A stretch of 64,000 nucleotides of DNA from an uncultured Bacteroidota bacterium (GTDB lineage Bacteria; Bacteroidota; Bacteroidia; Flavobacteriales; Flavobacteriaceae): contig CACMZR010000002.1 in the NCBI GenBank assembly GCA_902618245.1, positions 212,305 through 276,304 of the forward strand. The letters run 5' to 3'. The notes below the pieces were generated by a model that was not told the origin of the DNA, searched no databases, and saw nothing but the letters and a program-made list of their open reading frames with translations. Positions 61,382 through 64,000 of this stretch are shown one piece after another. The translations under genes were made by a program, and so were the position numbers. Within the stretch, counting starts at the first letter, position 1. Each line of letters begins with the position of its first letter.

Positions 61382-62665
61382 ATCAATAAAAATAAATATA
61401 GAATAAATTCATTCTTTAGAATTCTGCTTCTTGTTACTGCGGGAGAAGGAGTTTTTATTCTCCCTTTTGTACTTGCTCGAATTTTCAGACCAACATTTTT
61501 AGATGTTTTTCAATTAGATAACCTTCAGCTTGGAACATTATATTCCACTTATGGGGTTGTAGCATTAATTTCGTATCTGTATGGAGGCACTTTAGCAGAC
61601 CGATTTCAGCCTAGAATTTTGATGGGTGCTGCTCTTGTAATGACCTCTATAGGTGGATTTTTAATGTCAACTTTTCCCTCTTTTTATTCACTACAGATTT
61701 TGTACGGTTTTTGGGGATTTTCAACCACATTCCTTTTTTGGGCCGCAATGATAAAAGCAACAAGAAATTGGGGAGGTGAACAGAGCCAAGGTAAAGCTTT
61801 TGGATTTTTAGAAGGTGGGAGAGGTATTATTGCTGCGACTATAGGGGCTATTGGTATTTTAATTTTTGCAAAATTAATACCAGTTGATATAAACCTAGCT
61901 TCTTTTGATCAAAAGAAAGAAGCTTTCCGTTGGGTAATTTTATTTACATCTTTAATGGTAATGCTAGTGGGGGTATTATCATTTATTTTTATGAGTGAGA
62001 TGGAGAATAAAGAAAAATCTCAAAACTTAATTATTGAGAGTTCATTTAAAAATATTTTAAAAGTAGCACGCTATCCCTCAGTTGGACTTTTAATTATTAT
62101 AGTTTTATCAGCTTACTGTGGTTATAAAGCGACAGATATTTTATCACTATATGCTTCTGAGATTATGTTATTTGATGAGGTCAATGCTGCAAAAGTAGGA
62201 TCATACCAGATGTATTTGCGCCCAGTAGTATGTATACTTATTGGTTATATAGCAGATAAGTCTACAAGCTCAATATGGCTAAAACGAGGATTTCTTATGT
62301 TAATTTTAGGATCAATGCTATTCGCATCAGGTTTTATTAAAGCGCCTCTTAGCGTGTTTTTCATTTTTACAGTAATAATAACTGGAATAGGAACCTATGG
62401 TCTGAGGTCATTATATTTCTCTGCTGTAAAAGAAGGAGATATTCCTTATGCATTCACTGGGACTGCTGTAGGAATTATATCCGTTATAGGTTACACGCCA
62501 GATATTTTTATGGGACCACTAATGGGCGTTTTACTAGATAATAATCCAGGATTACTTGGCCACCAGTTAGTTTTTCTTTTTTTAGCTGGCTTTTCAATTG
62601 TCGGATTTATAGCCTCTTCGAAATTTAATAGTATTGTCATAAGAACAAAATTTAGCAACCAATAA
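61382..62665 (+). CDS. MFS transporter, no canonical start codon
   Basis: The protein has 12 hydrophobic segments in the full reading. The first conventional start in frame is TTG 61619, but the frame is open upstream to 61361 and encodes family-typical sequence before it (FFRILLLVTAGEGVFILPF, LARIFRPTFLDVF, and STYGVVALISYLYGGTLADRF, the motif A region GGxLADRxxxR of MFS transporters). No ATG, GTG or TTG in frame lies between 61361 and 61619 that would give a full protein. I give 61382 (ATC, encoding INKNKYRIN) as the most likely start; ATA 61364 or 61400 are alternatives. The full length would be 427 residues. The substrate is unknown. Confidence 0.75.
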   Translation: MNKNKYRINSFFRILLLVTAGEGVFILPFVLARIFRPTFLDVFQLDNLQLGTLYSTYGVVALISYLYGGTLADRFQPRILMGAALVMTSIGGFLMSTFPSFYSLQILYGFWGFSTTFLFWAAMIKATRNWGGEQSQGKAFGFLEGGRGIIAATIGAIGILIFAKLIPVDINLASFDQKKEAFRWVILFTSLMVMLVGVLSFIFMSEMENKEKSQNLIIESSFKNILKVARYPSVGLLIIIVLSAYCGYKATDILSLYASEIMLFDEVNAAKVGSYQMYLRPVVCILIGYIADKSTSSIWLKRGFLMLILGSMLFASGFIKAPLSVFFIFTVIITGIGTYGLRSLYFSAVKEGDIPYAFTGTAVGIISVIGYTPDIFMGPLMGVLLDNNPGLLGHQLVFLFLAGFSIVGFIASSKFNSIVIRTKFSNQ

Positions 62666-62673
62666 AATTTAAT

Positions 62674-63273
62674 ATGAAAAAACCTTTAGTATCTCCTTTG
62701 GATAGAAATAGCACAAAACAAGCCAAAGAAATGGCCGCTTTTTACGATGAAACATTAGGGTTTACTCCCAACAGTCTTTTTACAATGATGTACCGACCAA
62801 GAATTGCCAAAGCATTTTTAGAAATGAATCAGGCAGTAATGGAAAACAAAGGTTCTATTACAAGTTCAATGAAAAGAGAGATTGCTTATTTGTCAAGTAT
62901 GACAACAGGATGCCGATATTGTGAAGCTCATGCGATAAGAGCAGCTGAAAGGTATGGTTCTTTACAAGAACGACTCGAAAATATTTGGGAGTATAAATCA
63001 AATGCTGCTTTTTCAGAGTCTGACAGAGCAATGTTTGACTTGGCTATCGCAGCCTCTCAGGTTCCAAATGGAGTTTCAGAAGAAATAAAGGCTAGAGCAA
63101 AAAAATTCTTCAGTGATGGAGAAATTGTTGAAATTTTGGGAGTGGTAGCTTTATTTGGCTATTTAAATCGCTGGAATGACAGTATGGGCACAGAACTTGA
63201 AAATCCAGCAGTAAAATCAGCAGAAAAATTTCTTAAAGCAAGGGGATGGGAAGTAGGTAAGCATTCCTACTAG
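62674..63273 (+). CDS. Carboxymuconolactone decarboxylase/AhpD-like protein
   Basis: The 199-residue protein has the AhpD-type CxxC...H pattern (GCRYCEAHAIRAAERYG near residue 78; CRYCEAH). VEILGVVALFGYLNRWNDSM near residue 151 is the second family segment. Members reduce peroxides or act in peroxidase-related pathways. It starts 8 bases after the MFS gene and is probably co-transcribed with it. Confidence 0.87.
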   Translation: MKKPLVSPLDRNSTKQAKEMAAFYDETLGFTPNSLFTMMYRPRIAKAFLEMNQAVMENKGSITSSMKREIAYLSSMTTGCRYCEAHAIRAAERYGSLQERLENIWEYKSNAAFSESDRAMFDLAIAASQVPNGVSEEIKARAKKFFSDGEIVEILGVVALFGYLNRWNDSMGTELENPAVKSAEKFLKARGWEVGKHSY

Positions 63274-63287
63274 AAAAATATTGTTAA

Positions 63288-63626
63288 TTAGAATGCACTA
63301 TTTACCAATATCAAAAAGTTTAATATTGCATAAAAAAGAGCAGGGATCATTCTTAAAGGCTGATCTTCGATTTTAATTCGCACTCCTATAGCAGCTAACA
63401 TAAGTAACATAAGCGAGGCAGAAGATAATGGGATTAAAGGTTCAAAAACAAAACCTAAAAAAAGGCCTAATCCCCCGAGAAGCTGAAGTGAGCCAATTAT
63501 AAGACGCTGTTCAGGATAGCCCCACCTGTTGTATTCTACTTTCATTTTTTTTGAAAAAAAAGATGACAAGCCATAATAGACAAAAGAAATCCCTGAAATT
63601 AGGATTAGAATTTGTAAAAATGCCAT
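63288..63626 (-). CDS. DoxX-like membrane protein
   Basis: The 112-residue protein has four hydrophobic segments and the DoxX-type sequence PEQRLIIGSLQLLGGLGLFLGFVFEPLIPLSSASLMLLMLAAIGVRIKI near residue 38. It starts 3 bases after the other DoxX-like gene, so the two form a pair, possibly a heteromeric membrane complex. Function unknown; DoxX proteins are often linked to redox stress. Confidence 0.75.
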   Translation of the reverse strand: MAFLQILILISGISFVYYGLSSFFSKKMKVEYNRWGYPEQRLIIGSLQLLGGLGLFLGFVFEPLIPLSSASLMLLMLAAIGVRIKIEDQPLRMIPALFYAILNFLILVNSAF

Positions 63627-63629
63627 GAA

Positions 63630-63974
63630 CTACAGTAAACCCTTATCAACTGCGGCAACAAAAAGCGACAAAACTAAAAGACAAAAAGAGGGAACATATT
63701 TTATAAAAGGATTTTTAACGCTGATGTGCGCTATTTGAGCGCAGACCATTAAAAAGGCCATAAGTAAAGCAGAGAAAAACACTACTTTTTGATAAAATAT
63801 TCCAACCACTAGTAGAGTAGCCAGAGAAATCTTGGATGCCCCTACCATGCTCCTTACTAAATCGGACAAGCCATATTGTTTAAACTCTACCACTATATTA
63901 TCAAAACGAAAGACCCACACTATAACTATCGAAACAGCGATTATTAGTTGTGCAGCAATTGCTATATTTTCCAT
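63630..63974 (-). CDS. DoxX-like membrane protein
   Basis: The 114-residue protein has four hydrophobic segments and the family-like pattern VGASKISLATLLVVGIFYQKVVFFSALLMAFLMVCAQIAHI near residue 45. It is the upstream partner of the gene at 63288 and starts just before the window ends. Confidence 0.72.
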   Translation of the reverse strand: MENIAIAAQLIIAVSIVIVWVFRFDNIVVEFKQYGLSDLVRSMVGASKISLATLLVVGIFYQKVVFFSALLMAFLMVCAQIAHISVKNPFIKYVPSFCLLVLSLFVAAVDKGLL

Positions 63975-64000
63975 ATAGTTAAATATAAGAATTTAATGTT

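Noticed and set aside
61619..61621. TTG at 61619 as the start of the MFS transporter
   Set aside because: It would cut off about 80 residues that are clearly MFS sequence, including the first helices and the GGTLADRF motif, which are encoded in the same open frame upstream.
1..64000. CRISPR array, transposase, toxin-antitoxin or restriction system
   Set aside because: I looked for regularly spaced identical repeats and for characteristic protein motifs and saw none in this window.

Overview
The window looks like chromosomal DNA of a marine member of the Flavobacteriia (Bacteroidota). It is very AT-rich. Genes carry the family markers of that class: SprE/PorW, bactofilin next to an atpI-atpB-atpE-atpF-atpH-atpA-atpG cluster without beta and epsilon, DUF4837, DUF6341 and DUF6150 proteins. 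Several genes are preceded by TAnnTTTG, the Bacteroidota -7 promoter element, and Shine-Dalgarno sequences are largely absent.

Layout. Positions 1-1794 hold the end of a sodium/solute symporter and a glycerate kinase. Positions 1796-10211 are a leftward block: sprE, bactofilin, atpI, a DUF6168-like gene (frameshifted as read) and the ATP synthase genes. Positions 10.3-33.6 kb are mostly housekeeping: a ferredoxin-type reductase, purD, a small glycan-modifying pair, a GH3-like enzyme, an M23 peptidase, tatA, pgk, holB, a methyltransferase, mnmG, ybeY, gltX, an SPFH protein, glnS, folB, tRNA-Cys, rnr, rpiB, a GNAT enzyme and rnpA. Two perfect parS-type sites flank mnmG, each inside coding sequence, which suggests an origin-proximal location. 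Positions 33.5-43.3 kb continue with an M1 peptidase, an MBL hydrolase, a SulP transporter, lepA, dusB, an FtsX-type permease and rbfA.

From about 43.4 kb the window becomes accessory: tiny membrane-protein genes, a membrane-anchored alpha/beta hydrolase, orphan small ORFs, and a CAU tRNA whose last 14 bases recur 1.17 kb downstream beyond two genes, as at the ends of an integrated or decayed element. From 48.9 kb on there are two sulfatases in tandem, an exported repeat protein, several secreted or lipid-anchored proteins, an M20 peptidase homologue, a large BNR-repeat protein, an MFS transporter, an AhpD-like protein and two DoxX-like membrane proteins. This set fits a cell that works on external organic matter such as sulfated glycans and peptides.

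The points most worth a second look are the two parS sites, the DUF6168-like gene broken at an A10 run, ybeY with no start codon other than ATT at the homologous position, an MFS gene with no canonical start, the duplicated tRNA 3' end, and a 19-base upstream element shared by two secreted-protein genes. I saw no CRISPR array, transposase or intact integrase.
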